A stretch of 64,000 nt of DNA from Chloroflexota bacterium (GCA_030613785.1 JAUWLF010000001.1:1-64000), one strand, 5' to 3'; counted from the first letter of the stretch, positions 8,551 through 19,228 are shown. The notes: a model not told the origin generated them from the letters alone. Numbers and translations are program-made.

Positions 8551-9791
8551 TCATGGATTGAGAGCTTCTTGAACAACTCCAGATAATCTCGTAGGTGGCG
8601 CGGCGTGAGGAAATTCTTCCGTACGTGTTCCTTGGCGCTGGCACCCATCGCCTTCGCCTCGTCCCGATTCCGTAAGAGAAAGAGGACCTTCTCCGCGCAC
8701 TGTTCGACGCTCCGCACCAAGAAGCCGGTCTGGCCATCGATGACCTGTAGCGGTATGCCGCCCACCGCACCGCCGACCACGGCTTGGCCCTTCCACATCG
8801 CCTCCGTCACCACAAGCCCGAACCCCTCCCTCACCGACTTCTGAATGACCACATCGCTATAGGTCTGTAGGGCATTCACCTCCAGATCGTTGTTACTCTC
8901 GAAGGAGAGTAGATGAATGTCGGGATCATCACCCGCGTGCTCCTGGGTCCGGCTGAGGTACTCCCATCCCTCTGGATCGTCATTGGCCATGGAAGCCATC
9001 AGCACCAACTGGACTTCGGGCAGGCTCCCTTTCACGATGCGATAGACATCTATCACTCCCAGTGGATCCTTCCAGGGATCGTACCTCGAGATCTGTGCGA
9101 TCACGGGACGGTCCGTATCCACACCCAGACCACGGCACATCGTCCTGGCCCGGCGCTGATCCATGGGCCGATTCTTGGATGACAAGGGATCAATCGAAGG
9201 ATGGATAATGGCCAACTCTGGAAAAACCAGACCGTCGCCCGCGTAGGCGCTCAAGCTGAAGACACCGGCCTGGTAGGGCCTGAGAAACGGCGTAATGAAC
9301 TCCCAATAGGCTGGATTGGGGTGAGATGTGTCTATGTGCGAACGCCAAAGCCAGTGCCTTCCCGCACCATGGCCGTCGAAATACAGGAGTCCAGCGGGCT
9401 GAGGGTCGTGCACAACGACGAAATCATACCGTCCCTCGAAGGCCTCAGCGTTCCTCCTGTTGTAGCGTTGCCAGATCTCCTTCATTTGAGGGCTCAAAGG
9501 CATTTCCATGCCCTGTAGGCCATTGTGAAAGGCTTTGGTGACTGTGAAGAACTCGTCATCGCCGGCTATCACCTGCCACTCCGCCTCCAGCCCCACGTCA
9601 CGCATCAGCGGTACCAGGCTCTCTAGCATCTCGGCAACACCCCCGCCAAAGGCAGTGGCGTTGACGTGGACAACCCTTGCCCCTTTCAGCGATTCGGCTA
9701 GATCGCGAATCTCCGTGAGCAGTCTGTCAGTCGCTACGCCGCGATAGTCGTCAAGGGACCGCCTTCTTTGAACTTCGACTTTCTCAAGCAT
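8538..9791 (-). CDS. treT: Trehalose glycosyltransferring synthase (TreT), GT4 family
   Basis: 417 residues of full length. Features include the N-terminal HVNATAFGGGVAEML loop, the SHIDTSHPNP segment and the GT4 donor-site region KSVREGFGLVVTEAM-KG with VGGIPLQV. TreT makes trehalose from an NDP-glucose and glucose, or runs the reverse reaction when trehalose is imported. In several thermophiles treT lies within a trehalose/maltose ABC transporter operon. Here the same context is visible only as ruins: a malG-like fragment lies just upstream and a malK-like tail directly downstream. The gene itself looks intact and its reading frame is clean. Its first methionine at 9791 follows a GGAGGTGG-like ribosome site. 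Confidence 0.85.
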   Translation of the reverse strand: MLEKVEVQRRRSLDDYRGVATDRLLTEIRDLAESLKGARVVHVNATAFGGGVAEMLESLVPLMRDVGLEAEWQVIAGDDEFFTVTKAFHNGLQGMEMPLSPQMKEIWQRYNRRNAEAFEGRYDFVVVHDPQPAGLLYFDGHGAGRHWLWRSHIDTSHPNPAYWEFITPFLRPYQAGVFSLSAYAGDGLVFPELAIIHPSIDPLSSKNRPMDQRRARTMCRGLGVDTDRPVIAQISRYDPWKDPLGVIDVYRIVKGSLPEVQLVLMASMANDDPEGWEYLSRTQEHAGDDPDIHLLSFESNNDLEVNALQTYSDVVIQKSVREGFGLVVTEAMWKGQAVVGGAVGGIPLQVIDGQTGFLVRSVEQCAEKVLFLLRNRDEAKAMGASAKEHVRKNFLTPRHLRDYLELFKKLSIHEAES

Positions 9792-9824
9792 TCTTCTTGA
9801 ACGTAACCACCTCCTTCTCTTGCT

Positions 9825-10207
9825 TCAGCCCTTCACAGCCCCAGCAAGGTAGTCCGCCCTGAGCCATCTCTGCACCAGATAACTAACGATGACCACAGGA
9901 ATGGTCACGATAGTTGCCCAGGTGGCCACCACTGTGGGACCGGAGCGGCCGATGATCTCCAGAATCTGGATAGGCAGCGTGGGATGTGGCAGGGTCAAGA
10001 AACGGGCATAGGTGACCTCGTCCCACGACAAAAGCCAGGTCAATATGGCAGCAACGGAGATGCCGGAGCCGCCAATGGAATCACCCCCTGCCACAGTGTG
10101 CCTAGTGTACTTGCCCCGTCCACGCTGGTCTTTTCCTCCAGATCACGGGTTATGGTCTCTAAGGCGACAAACAGAATCCAGGCTTGGAAACTTCGTAAGA
10201 CGAACGG
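9825..10207 (-). pseudogene. Frameshifted, 5'-truncated MalG-type sugar ABC permease
   Basis: Minus strand. The last 85 or so codons (from about 10065 down to 9825) read ISVAAILTWLLSWDEVTYA and end in LAGAVKG, a typical MalG C-terminus. Directly upstream, in another frame (about 10207 to 10065), the DNA reads FQAWILFVALETI and then LEEKTSVDGAS, which is the EAA loop that docks on the ATPase. The two pieces join naturally (VIPLAAP then GISVAAI) if one G is restored near 10063-10066. A TGA lies at about 10208-10210, and nothing permease-like was found beyond it. The first half, including three to four membrane spans, is gone. Confidence 0.75.
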
Positions 10208-10651
10208 TCAAATCGGGAACGTCTTGCGACGTCGGTGAGCTATTATCCCACGGCTCATCAATGAGGGGCAATGGGCCTGCCTCAGGCCAAGCCCTCTCAA
10301 CCGGTGATCCCTTTGGCCAAACGTCGATATTAAATCGCAAAGCTCCGCATGTGTCAAGCAGACCCAGCCGCACCACAAGCCTGTAGGGCTTCCTCAGTTT
10401 CATGCCGACCAAAGTCGTGTGCGACAGTCAGCCACGTCGCAGTGGGAATCCTCATCCAACCTGGGGTGGTCGTGCAATTTGCCATCTGAACTCTCTCCTG
10501 CGAGGAGGCTGGCTGACGCGCCATCACGACGACGCAGACCTTGACAAGACCCCCACGTGCGAGTAAAATGCACAAGAACAAGCCTTTCTCCATCCCCCAG
10601 CGAGAAGAAGCAACCCTTGCACGAGGCTTGGAAGGTCCAGCATTACTGAGC
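10208..10651. other. Region between the permease remnant and the glucokinase gene
   Basis: It contains the glucokinase promoter (10541..10569). The rest may be eroded transporter DNA, but I cannot identify a motif in it. Confidence 0.4.
10541..10569 (+). promoter_or_regulatory. Promoter of the sugar/glycolysis operon
   Basis: Perfect TTGACA (10541..10546), 17-base spacer, TAAAAT (10564..10569), about 80 bases before the ROK kinase start at 10652. Confidence 0.7.
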
Positions 10652-11668
10652 ATGGCCAAACAGCGCCCAGACGAGAACAAGATCTCTCTCGGGATTGACC
10701 TCGGTGGCACAAAGATCATCGCCGCCCTCGTGGACCGACAAGGGCGCATCCTCGCCAGGGACTATCGAGAGACCATGCCGGCTGATGGGCAAGCAGCTGT
10801 AATCGCTGGTATGATAGACGCCGCCTGCACCGTGATGGAAGCTGGAGGAGTCAACGCCAGCCAGGTCGCTGCTGTCGGCGTCGCTGCCCCGGGACCGATC
10901 GATGCGGAGTCTGGAGTGGTGACCGCACCACCCAATCTGCCAGGTTGGAAGGACGTGCCCCTCAGACGGTTGATGGAGGAAGACCTCAGTATACCCACAT
11001 GGTTGGAGAACGACGCCAATGCCGCCGCGCTGGGCGAGCATCGTTTTGGCGCCGGCAAGGGCACCAGGCACATGATCTACGTCACGGCCAGCACCGGCAT
11101 AGGAGGCGGGTTGATCCTCGACGGACAACTCTACAGGGGAGCCACCGGTGCGGCGGGAGAGATCGGTCACATAACTCTTCTGCCGAAGGGTCCCTATTGT
11201 GGCTGCGGCAACCGTGGCTGTCTGGAGGCGCTGGCCTCTGGTAAGGCAATCGCTCGCGAGGCGCGCGAGCGTGTGAGACACGGTGTCCCCACGCTAATCG
11301 GCGAGTTGGCTGAGGGTGACCTCGACCAGATCTCAGCCAAGTTGGTCGCTCAGGCGGCCGCGCAGGGAGATGTCCAAGCCAGGGAGATCATTGAAGAAGC
11401 CATGAGCTACCTGGGACTGGGCTTGGCGAGCCTGGTCAACCTCTTCAACCCGGAACTCATCGTCATCGGTGGAGGATTGACCAAGATGGACGAACTCCTC
11501 TTCGACCCCGTGCGTCGCATCATTGCCCGGACGGCCTTCCGTTCTAGTGCAGAGGCTGTGGAAGTCGTCCCTGCCCAGCTGGGTGATGATGTGGGCGTAT
11601 TGGGGGCGGCAGCAGTGGCCATGGGTGCCAAGAAACAGGTTTGGAACGTCCAAGAAAGGAGAGAATAG
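10652..11668 (+). CDS. glk: ROK-family glucokinase
   Basis: 338 residues. The N-terminal phosphate-binding loop [10 protein letters not shown], the catalytic/sugar segment [11 protein letters not shown] and the ROK zinc-binding cluster [14 protein letters not shown] are all present. ROK kinases of this layout phosphorylate glucose (ATP-dependent glucokinase) in the cytoplasm. The position at the head of an operon with GAPDH, PGK, phosphoglycerate mutase and a phosphohexomutase supports glucose entry into glycolysis. ATG 10652 ([10 protein letters not shown]) is preferred because the conserved domain begins nearby; the frame continues upstream to 10541 but would overlap the promoter. The stop is five bases before the GAPDH start. 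Confidence 0.85.
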   Translation: MAKQRPDENKISLGIDLGGTKIIAALVDRQGRILARDYRETMPADGQAAVIAGMIDAACTVMEAGGVNASQVAAVGVAAPGPIDAESGVVTAPPNLPGWKDVPLRRLMEEDLSIPTWLENDANAAALGEHRFGAGKGTRHMIYVTASTGIGGGLILDGQLYRGATGAAGEIGHITLLPKGPYCGCGNRGCLEALASGKAIAREARERVRHGVPTLIGELAEGDLDQISAKLVAQAAAQGDVQAREIIEEAMSYLGLGLASLVNLFNPELIVIGGGLTKMDELLFDPVRRIIARTAFRSSAEAVEVVPAQLGDDVGVLGAAAVAMGAKKQVWNVQERRE

Positions 11669-11673
11669 TCGAC

Positions 11674-12684
<1,011 letters not shown>

Positions 12685-12788
12685 ACAATCAATCGGAGGG
12701 ATCGGCCCTGGAGCCGACCCTCTTGCGCGCCTGTTTGACACCGTGAAACTCTTCAGCTAGGCCCGCGAGCCTTCCAGGGGAGAGAGTT

Positions 12789-13982
12789 GTGAACAAGAAG
12801 ACGGTGCGGGATGTTCACGTCGAGGGCAAGCGCGTCTTGGTGAGGGTGGACTTCAACGTACCCCTGACTGATGGTCAAGTAGCCGACGACACGCGCATTC
12901 GTGCTGCCCTGCCCACTATTCGGTACCTGCTGGAGCACGGGGCCGCCGTCATTCTCATGTCTCATCTAGGGCGCCCGAAAGGAGAGGTCTGCGAGGAACT
13001 GAGGATGGACCCCGTCGCCCGCCGGCTCTCCGAGCTCCTCGGCCGTGACGTGATCAACGTGGATGACTGCATCGGGTCCGAGGTGGAAAGTAGTGCCGCT
13101 GCTCTGGAGCCCGGCCAGGTCCTCTTGCTAGAGAATCTCCGCTTCCACCCCGAGGAGAGCCGCAACGATCCAGCCTTTGCCCAACAATTGGCCTCTCTTG
13201 CAGACGTCTACGTGAACGACGCGTTTGGCACAGCCCATCGCGCCCACGCCTCCACTAGCGGCGTGGCTCAGTACCTGCCGGCAGTGGCAGGTCTTCTCAT
13301 GGAGAGGGAACTCGTGGTCCTGGGCAACGCCTTGACTAGCCCGGCACGCCCCTTCGTGGCGATCCTGGGAGGAGCGAAGGTCTCCGGCAAGATCGGCGTG
13401 ATCCGCAACCTCTTGAGCAAGGTAGATTTCCTGCTTGTAGGCGGTGCGATGGCGAGCACGTTTCTGAAAGCCAAGGGCCATGAGGTAGGGCGATCGCTCG
13501 TGGACGACGAGAGCCTTCCCGTGGCGCGACAGATGCTAGAGCAAGCAGGCGGTAGGCTGGTGCTGCCGGTGGATGTCATCGTAGCCGACGCTTTCGCCGC
13601 CGGAGCCGACGCCAAGACCGTGAACGTCGAGGAGGTGCCGGCCACTTGGCGCATTCTGGACATCGGTCCCAGAACCCTCAGCCTCTTCCAAGAGAAACTG
13701 GCCTCGGCCAAGACCGTGGTCTGGAATGGTCCGATGGGCGTGTTCGAGTTTCCCAGATTCGCGACCGGCACCGTCACCCTAGCCAAGAGCCTGGCCGAAA
13801 CGCAAGCCACAACCATCGTCGGCGGGGGTGATTCCATTGCTGCCCTTCAGCGGGCTGGGTTGATGGATAAGATGAGCCATGTCTCCACCGGGGGCGGGGC
13901 GTCTCTCCGGTTCCTGGAGGGAAAAACCCTGCCTGCGGTGGCAGCGCTGGAAGACAGGGAAGAGGACTCCGCACATGACTAG
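12789..13982 (+). CDS. pgk: Phosphoglycerate kinase
   Basis: 397 residues, the usual length. The substrate-binding RVDFNVPL and SHLGRPKG motifs, the nucleotide-binding GPMGVFEF and the terminal [10 protein letters not shown] / [13 protein letters not shown] segments are all there. It transfers phosphate from 1,3-bisphosphoglycerate to ADP. The GTG start is preceded by GGGGAGAG. A GC-rich imperfect hairpin (about 12698-12722) lies in the 104-base gap after gap and might adjust relative expression. The end of the gene overlaps the next gene by eight bases (ATGACTAG), indicating translational coupling. Confidence 0.95.
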   Translation: MNKKTVRDVHVEGKRVLVRVDFNVPLTDGQVADDTRIRAALPTIRYLLEHGAAVILMSHLGRPKGEVCEELRMDPVARRLSELLGRDVINVDDCIGSEVESSAAALEPGQVLLLENLRFHPEESRNDPAFAQQLASLADVYVNDAFGTAHRAHASTSGVAQYLPAVAGLLMERELVVLGNALTSPARPFVAILGGAKVSGKIGVIRNLLSKVDFLLVGGAMASTFLKAKGHEVGRSLVDDESLPVARQMLEQAGGRLVLPVDVIVADAFAAGADAKTVNVEEVPATWRILDIGPRTLSLFQEKLASAKTVVWNGPMGVFEFPRFATGTVTLAKSLAETQATTIVGGGDSIAALQRAGLMDKMSHVSTGGGASLRFLEGKTLPAVAALEDREEDSAHD

Positions 13983-15183
13983 CCAGAAGATCATCTCCCA
14001 ACTGGTAGTCTCCAACACGACCAAGATAGTACTGCTGATCCTGGACGGCCTGGGCGGGGCACCAATGCATCCCGGAGGTCCAACGGAGCTGGAGACCGCA
14101 CATACACCCAATCTAGACGCCCTGGCAGCGGATGGCATATGCGGCCTGCACGATCCCATCGCCCCAGGCATCACCCCGGGAAGCGGGCCGTCCCACCTTG
14201 CACTTTTCGGGTACGATCCCCTGCAACACCAGATAGGGCGCGGCGTCCTGGAATCGTTGGGAATCGGCTTCGACCTACATTCAGATGACATGGCGGCGCG
14301 AGGTAACTTCTGCACGGTCGATGAGAACGGTTTGATCATCGACAGAAGGGCAGGACGTATTCCCACCGAGAAGGCCACAGAACTCATACAGTTGCTACGC
14401 CCCATCACCTTGCCAGATGTGAAAGTGTTCGTCGAACCGGTCAAGGATTACCGATTCATTCTGGTGCTGCGTGGAGAAGGGCTGTCGGGGCCGCTGACAG
14501 AAACCGATCCCCAGAGACTGGGCGCAGCGCCCCTGCCTGTAGAAGCCCTCAGCCCGGAGGCCGAGCGAGCCGCTGCCCTCTTCAACCAGTGGGTCTCCCA
14601 TGCACGGCAGATCCTCGCTGATCAACGGCCAGCCAACATGGTTACGCTCCGAGGCCTCGACAAGAACCCCGGCCTACCCAGCATGGAAGCGATGTACGGG
14701 CTTCGAGCAGCTGCCGTCGCCGGTTACCCCATGTATCGCGGTGTCGCGAAGCTAGTGGGCATGGAAGTGCTGCCCACGGGAGAGACCATTGAGGAAGAAG
14801 CCAACACCTTGGAGGCTTATTGGCCCGATTACGACTTCTTCTTTGTCCACGTGAAGAAGACGGATAGCGCTGGCGAGGACGGCGACTTTGAGGAGAAGGT
14901 CACCATCATCGAGCACGTGGACAGGACCCTGGTGCCGGCCATCGTTCAACTGAAACCCGATGTGCTCGTCGTCACCGGCGATCACTCAACCCCGGCCCTG
15001 CTCCGCTCTCACAGTTGGCACCCCGTGCCCATCCTCCTCCACTCCCCGTACTGTAGAGCAGATCCGGTGAAGGAGTTCTCCGAGCGAGGGTGCGTCAGCG
15101 GTGCACTGGGACGCTTTCCCGCCACTGACATCATGCCCCTGGCAATGGCCAACGCGTTGCGCCTCGCGAAGTTTGGCGCTTAG
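13975..15183 (+). CDS. apgM: 2,3-bisphosphoglycerate-independent phosphoglycerate mutase, archaeal type
   Basis: 402 residues, typical of the ApgM branch of the alkaline phosphatase superfamily rather than the 510-residue GpmI branch. It carries the metal-binding start LILDGLGG, the catalytic serine region [16 protein letters not shown], the second metal cluster around [14 protein letters not shown] and the VTGDHSTP site. It interconverts 3- and 2-phosphoglycerate. The start ATG 13975 lies inside the final codons of pgk, so the two are translationally coupled. An open frame upstream to 13879 is only the pgk gene read in another frame. Confidence 0.92.
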   Translation: MTSQKIISQLVVSNTTKIVLLILDGLGGAPMHPGGPTELETAHTPNLDALAADGICGLHDPIAPGITPGSGPSHLALFGYDPLQHQIGRGVLESLGIGFDLHSDDMAARGNFCTVDENGLIIDRRAGRIPTEKATELIQLLRPITLPDVKVFVEPVKDYRFILVLRGEGLSGPLTETDPQRLGAAPLPVEALSPEAERAAALFNQWVSHARQILADQRPANMVTLRGLDKNPGLPSMEAMYGLRAAAVAGYPMYRGVAKLVGMEVLPTGETIEEEANTLEAYWPDYDFFFVHVKKTDSAGEDGDFEEKVTIIEHVDRTLVPAIVQLKPDVLVVTGDHSTPALLRSHSWHPVPILLHSPYCRADPVKEFSERGCVSGALGRFPATDIMPLAMANALRLAKFGA

Positions 15184-15239
15184 TCGCGCTCTCCTCGAAT
15201 AGCCGCAGCACGAGTACATCCGCGGAAAGGATCGAGCAG

Positions 15240-16616
15240 ATGACTGACAGAGTGAACCCCCGAATCTTTCGCCAGTACGACGTGAGAGGGGTCGTAGGTG
15301 AGGACCTGACCGAGGACGTGGTGGAGGAACTGGGTAAGGGGTACGGTGCCTACGTGAGCGGCCTGGGCAAGAAAAGGGTCAGTGTAGGATATGATGCCCG
15401 ACCCAGTTCACCACCGTTCCGTGACGCACTGATCAAGGGCATTCTTTCCACTGGAGTTGACGTCGTAGATCTGGGTATGGTGCCCACCCCGACCTTTTAC
15501 TTCTCACTCTTCCATCTCGATGTGGAAGGTGGGGTGATGATCACCGGCAGTCATAACCCGCCAGAGTTCAACGGTTTCAAGCTCGCTGTAGGGCACAGCA
15601 CCATCTACGGCGATGACATCCAGGCAATCCGGCAGATCATCGAGGCGGCTGACTACCCCCCGGGGCAGGGAACGCTGACTCAACGGGATGTGAAGCCCGC
15701 CTACCTGGACACCCTGAAAGAGCGCATCGGAGCCTTCGAGAGGAAACTGAAGGTCGTCGTAGACGCTGGGAACGGCATGGCAGCCATGTTCTGCCCACAA
15801 CTCCTCCAGGACCTGGGCGCTGAAGCGCACGGGCTATACTGTGAAGTTGATGGCACGTTCCCGAATCACCACCCCGACCCCACCGTGCCCGCTTACCTGA
15901 CGGACCTGATCGCCATGGTGCTGGAAGAAAAGGCTGATTTGGGGATAGCCTACGATGGCGATGCTGATCGCTTGGGGGTCATTGACGAGCAAGGCAACAT
16001 CATCTGGGGCGACCAACTTCTGATTCTCTTCTCCCGTGAGATCCTGGCCCACCAGCCAGGAGCCACCATCATCTTCGAGGTCAAATGCTCCCAGGCTTTG
16101 CCCGAAGAGATCGAAAAGGCGGGCGGTGTTCCCCTCATGTGGCGGACGGGGCACTCGCTGATCAAGGAGAAGATGAAAGAGGAGAATTCACCTCTAGCAG
16201 GCGAGATGAGCGGTCATCTGTTCTTCGCCGACGAGTACTACGGATATGATGATGCCATCTATGCCTCCTTGCGATTGGTGCGGCTATTGTCTCGATCCGA
16301 CAAGACCATAGGTCAGATGTTAGCCGATGTCCCCAAGTACTACTCAACGCCAGAGATCCGGGTGGACTGCCCCGACGAGGAGAAGTTCCAGGTGGTGTCA
16401 GCTCTCACAGAGCATTTCAAGAAGACATACGAAGTCATCGACGTAGACGGAGCCCGCATACTCTTCGGAGATGGATGGGGATTGGTGCGAGCCTCCAACA
16501 CTCAGCCGGCGCTGGTCTTGCGCTTCGAGGCGCAGACCCCCGAGCGGCTTGTCGAGATCAAACAGATAGTCCTGACCAAGCTCAGCGGATTGGCATCGGT
16601 GGAGTTACCGACTTGA
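15240..16616 (+). CDS. manB: Phosphomannomutase/phosphoglucomutase, alpha-D-phosphohexomutase family
   Basis: 458 residues, full length. N-terminal FRQYDVRGVVGEDL, phosphoserine loop ITGSHNPPEFNG, metal loop AYDGDADRLGVID, sugar-binding GEMSGHLFF and phosphate-binding RASNTQPALVLRFE are all present. Family members interconvert the 1- and 6-phosphates of mannose, glucose or glucosamine. Specificity is not certain; the run of glycolytic genes suggests glucose/mannose phosphates. The ATG follows an AAAGGA site. It is the first of three members of this family in the window (see 23041..25704 and 25705..27099). Confidence 0.9.
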   Translation: MTDRVNPRIFRQYDVRGVVGEDLTEDVVEELGKGYGAYVSGLGKKRVSVGYDARPSSPPFRDALIKGILSTGVDVVDLGMVPTPTFYFSLFHLDVEGGVMITGSHNPPEFNGFKLAVGHSTIYGDDIQAIRQIIEAADYPPGQGTLTQRDVKPAYLDTLKERIGAFERKLKVVVDAGNGMAAMFCPQLLQDLGAEAHGLYCEVDGTFPNHHPDPTVPAYLTDLIAMVLEEKADLGIAYDGDADRLGVIDEQGNIIWGDQLLILFSREILAHQPGATIIFEVKCSQALPEEIEKAGGVPLMWRTGHSLIKEKMKEENSPLAGEMSGHLFFADEYYGYDDAIYASLRLVRLLSRSDKTIGQMLADVPKYYSTPEIRVDCPDEEKFQVVSALTEHFKKTYEVIDVDGARILFGDGWGLVRASNTQPALVLRFEAQTPERLVEIKQIVLTKLSGLASVELPT

Positions 16617-16665
16617 CTATGGGCTCCAGACGTATCCATCGGAGATCAAGAGAGGAGTAGGTGTC

Positions 16666-17169
16666 GTGAGCGACGAGAAGACAAGGAAAGAGGATTGGGA
16701 AGAGATTGGACGAGATATCGAGGCGAAGATCAGGAAGGAGCTCGCTAGCTGGGCGGGCGCCGAGGAGACTGATGATTGGCAGACCATCGGTCAGAGAATG
16801 GAGAGCAAGATAAGAGGCGAGATTGCGACCACGGTAGGCGCTGAGCCAGAGGAGGACTGGGAGCAGATTGGCCGGCAGGTTGAGAAGCGGGTGAAGTCCG
16901 GAAGCGGCAAATGGGCTGGCGCCGAGCCTGACGACGATTGGGACACCATAGGCCGAAAGGCGCACACCAAGATCAGAGCTGACGTGTCCACGAGTCTCGG
17001 CGGCGAGCCTGATGAAAGCTGGGATCAGGTAGGCAAGCGGATAGAGCAGCGAGTCAGATCGGGGCTGGGCGAATGGGCTGGCGCCGAACCTGACGATGAT
17101 TGGAACACCGTCGGGCATAAGATGGAGGACAAGGTCAAGACTGCTATCAGAGAATGGCTTAAGGAATAG
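16666..17169 (+). CDS. Protein of 27-residue tandem repeats, function unknown
   Basis: 167 residues made almost wholly of six tandem units. After nine leading residues, five units of exactly 27 residues follow, then a final 23-residue unit. Each begins with D/S-W, then two variable residues, I/V-G, and a basic amphipathic stretch ending K-I/V-R; most end in a WAGAEPDD-type turn. The pattern suggests short amphipathic helices separated by acidic turns, perhaps a solenoid or a membrane/nucleic-acid-associated helical array. There are no cysteines, signal peptide or membrane span. The GTG start has GAGGAG upstream. It ends the sugar operon. A diverged second copy of its last unit occurs at 19229..19300. 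Confidence 0.75.
   Translation: MSDEKTRKEDWEEIGRDIEAKIRKELASWAGAEETDDWQTIGQRMESKIRGEIATTVGAEPEEDWEQIGRQVEKRVKSGSGKWAGAEPDDDWDTIGRKAHTKIRADVSTSLGGEPDESWDQVGKRIEQRVRSGLGEWAGAEPDDDWNTVGHKMEDKVKTAIREWLKE
16693..17166 (+). repeat. Tandem 81-bp coding repeats (27 residues per unit)
   Basis: Units begin at 16693, 16774, 16855, 16936, 17017 and 17098, with no length variation until the last, shortened unit. Units alternate in similarity (first, third and fifth keep WAGAE; second and fourth have VGAE or LGGE), which suggests growth by duplication of a two-unit block. Confidence 0.8.
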
Positions 17170-17222
17170 GGCGAGTTCAGTCGAGCAGACTGTTCACACC
17201 CATCATCATTGGGCTGGTGAGG
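17121..17222 (+). repeat. Flanking duplication, left copy (repeat-gene tail plus decayed enoate-reductase head)
   Basis: Aligned without gaps to 19252..19353 (offset 2131). In the 90 bases after a shared GATGGAGGAC, I count 66 identical positions by hand. After the repeat-gene stop, one frame reads SRLFTPIIIG, matching TSLFRPINIG at the start of the enoate reductase; the following sequence then decays. Confidence 0.75.
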
Positions 17223-17311
17223 TTTTCCGCCGCTGTGGATCGTATCGTCCAGGAGCGCCTGCGCGTGGTAGCTGAGGAAGCCGAAGATTATGACGGAGAG
17301 GAGAAGCCAAG

Positions 17312-18655
17312 GTGAAGCCACCGAGCGAGCTACCGGAGCCAATTCAGTCGCAGGCCAACACTCTTGCCATCGAACTCTGCCCTCTATGCAAATCGAACAA
17401 TCTAGTGGCTGTCGAGGAAAAGATGCTCTTGGGACTTATTACAGCCCAGACTCTTGAATGTGGCTGCGGCGCGGTCTTTCTCGCCTCCGGAGATGGATAC
17501 AAACTATTTGATGCTTCAGATAGGTCTCATCCCATTTGGCGCGAATACGGCGGTCAGAGCCTCACTGGGAAGGAATGGAATAACATCGCACATGGCGGCT
17601 TATCGGATCCGGGGCAAAGAGAGATTGATCTATCAAGATGCCATAGGCTCATTGAAATCGGAACGACAAAGCTCGATGATCGTGCGTTGAGCACTCAAGT
17701 CGATCGCAATCTGCTTGGCCAGAAACTTGAGAAGCTGGGTCGTGAAGACGAAGCCATTCAACTGTATGAACAGAATCTGCTTGAGAACGACGAAGGCAGT
17801 CATCCATACGATAGGTTGGCAGTCATCTATCGTCGGAGAAAGCTCTACGTAGATGAGATCAGGGTCCTCGCTCATGCTATATGGGTCTACGAGAATCTTG
17901 CATCCAAGTCCAGGATGGATAGGATCCCGAAATTGGCTAGATTCAAGAAGAGGCTGGAGAAGGCCAAGTTGCTCGCTGGGAGAATTGAAACAACCGATGA
18001 TAGCAGATTCACTGCCATGTGTCCCTACTGCAATAGTCAATTGGATAAACTGCCCAAGCGAAAGAAGAAATGTCCCACTTGCGGCAATCACATTCACATT
18101 CGCACCGGGCAGCGGATCTTTCCATCCATACTTCTAACCGAAGGGCAGGCCGATGTTGCAGATCATTTCGACGACATGAGGTATTATGGCGTGACAGATA
18201 TGCACTTCATTCAGGAAGAAGAGAAGCTGCGGCGCGAGTTTGGTAAGGATCCGCGGCCTCGGGACACTCTTTGGTCATTCTACAATAGTCTTATGACCCG
18301 CTTGGCTGAAGAGAAGTACATATCGCTAGCTCCACTGTACCATAAGATGGCCTTGTTCCTGTATCAAGAGGGCAAGCCTTTCTTCCACTTTGTTTATCAG
18401 GCTATAGAGAGCCGCCTGCTCGATTACCAGCAATCCAGTCTACAGGACCTCTTCCCATTCTATTATGAGAAGGTGCAGATACTGACACGCCCAGATAGCT
18501 GTAGCTTCTGCCGCCAGCAGAACGCGAGAATTCTAACGATCGATGATGCATTGAGTGAAATGCCCATTCCGAAAAAGAACTGCATTTATCAACTAGAGCA
18601 CGACAAGAGCGGCTGGTGCAGATGCACTTACCGCCCTCTCATTGAAGAAAGGTGA
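17312..18655 (+). CDS. Uncharacterised multi-zinc-knuckle protein with helical middle
   Basis: 447 residues, not recognised. Visible pieces are an N-terminal CPLC knuckle with a later CGCG, a helical TPR-like stretch around residues 125-220 (LGQKLEKLGREDEAIQLYEQ and onwards), a zinc ribbon CPYC...CPTCGNH at about 233-255, and a C-terminal CSFC plus CRC cluster. The layout suggests a cytoplasmic scaffold, perhaps nucleic-acid- or protein-binding. The GTG start has GGAGAGGAG about 13-20 bases upstream. Base composition looks visibly poorer in GC than the neighbours. It lies inside the block flanked by the 17121/19252 duplication, so it is probably acquired. Confidence 0.65.
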   Translation: MKPPSELPEPIQSQANTLAIELCPLCKSNNLVAVEEKMLLGLITAQTLECGCGAVFLASGDGYKLFDASDRSHPIWREYGGQSLTGKEWNNIAHGGLSDPGQREIDLSRCHRLIEIGTTKLDDRALSTQVDRNLLGQKLEKLGREDEAIQLYEQNLLENDEGSHPYDRLAVIYRRRKLYVDEIRVLAHAIWVYENLASKSRMDRIPKLARFKKRLEKAKLLAGRIETTDDSRFTAMCPYCNSQLDKLPKRKKKCPTCGNHIHIRTGQRIFPSILLTEGQADVADHFDDMRYYGVTDMHFIQEEEKLRREFGKDPRPRDTLWSFYNSLMTRLAEEKYISLAPLYHKMALFLYQEGKPFFHFVYQAIESRLLDYQQSSLQDLFPFYYEKVQILTRPDSCSFCRQQNARILTIDDALSEMPIPKKNCIYQLEHDKSGWCRCTYRPLIEER

Positions 18656-18702
18656 TCTTTCTACCGAGCGCGCGTTAGGGTTCATCCTGAGGAGGACGAC
18701 GC

Positions 18703-19161
18703 ATGAGACACAAGAAACTGATTGCGGCAGTCTTGATTCTTGTGGGCCTCTGCTTGCTTGTACCGCTATTGGGTGGGGCATTATACTCGTGGAACAGTGC
18801 CAAGATTGAAAGAATTGAGAAGTCAAATGAAGCCTTCAGGATAACTCGTACGGCCCTCGCCATCTATGGGCCGCCAACCAGAGCGCCTGAGGTTTGGAGT
18901 ATCGATTGTCCTTATCATCGCAGCCACGGTCTCTGGTCGGACAAGTGTCTCACTGACGAGTTCGATGCGGAATTGATCGCTGAATTGAGCGGCGGCACCG
19001 GAGTCGCTCCGGCCGGCCAAGGTTGCCATCGTGCGCAATGGGATACCGGCAATCCCGACATCCATCCCGGAGGACCTTATATCTATTGTCACGTGCGTGT
19101 CCTTGATGGCCCATCTGAAGGAAAGATCGGCTGGGTTAAAGAAGACTTCATCGAGAAATGA
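18703..19161 (+). CDS. Small exported or membrane-anchored protein with SH3-like end
   Basis: 152 residues. A basic N-terminus (MRHKK) and one hydrophobic span (about 7-28) indicate an uncleaved anchor or signal peptide. The outer part contains four cysteines that could pair (near CPYH, KCLTD, GCHRA and YCHV). The last 20 residues, ending GKIGWVKEDFIEK, resemble the closing strand pattern of bacterial SH3-like domains. The ATG has GAGGAGGACG upstream. It belongs to the same inserted block as the preceding gene, 47 bases after it, and may act with it. No further function can be inferred. Confidence 0.6.
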   Translation: MRHKKLIAAVLILVGLCLLVPLLGGALYSWNSAKIERIEKSNEAFRITRTALAIYGPPTRAPEVWSIDCPYHRSHGLWSDKCLTDEFDAELIAELSGGTGVAPAGQGCHRAQWDTGNPDIHPGGPYIYCHVRVLDGPSEGKIGWVKEDFIEK

Positions 19162-19228
19162 GCTTTGCCCCGCGCCCGGTAAAGGATCCTGAGTAGCCCG
19201 GAGGGCATATCGAAGGATGAGATGCGTG

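Noticed and set aside
10143-10412. 89-residue minus-strand frame upstream of the malG remnant
   Set aside because: Overlaps the EAA-loop remnant in another frame and has no permease-like features of its own.
12698-12722. Terminator between gap and pgk
   Set aside because: The hairpin is imperfect and lacks a T-tail; gap and pgk look co-transcribed, so only a possible minor effect was mentioned.
16693-17166. CRISPR-like array
   Set aside because: Repeats are coding, contiguous 81-bp units without unique spacers; no CRISPR array was seen anywhere in the window.
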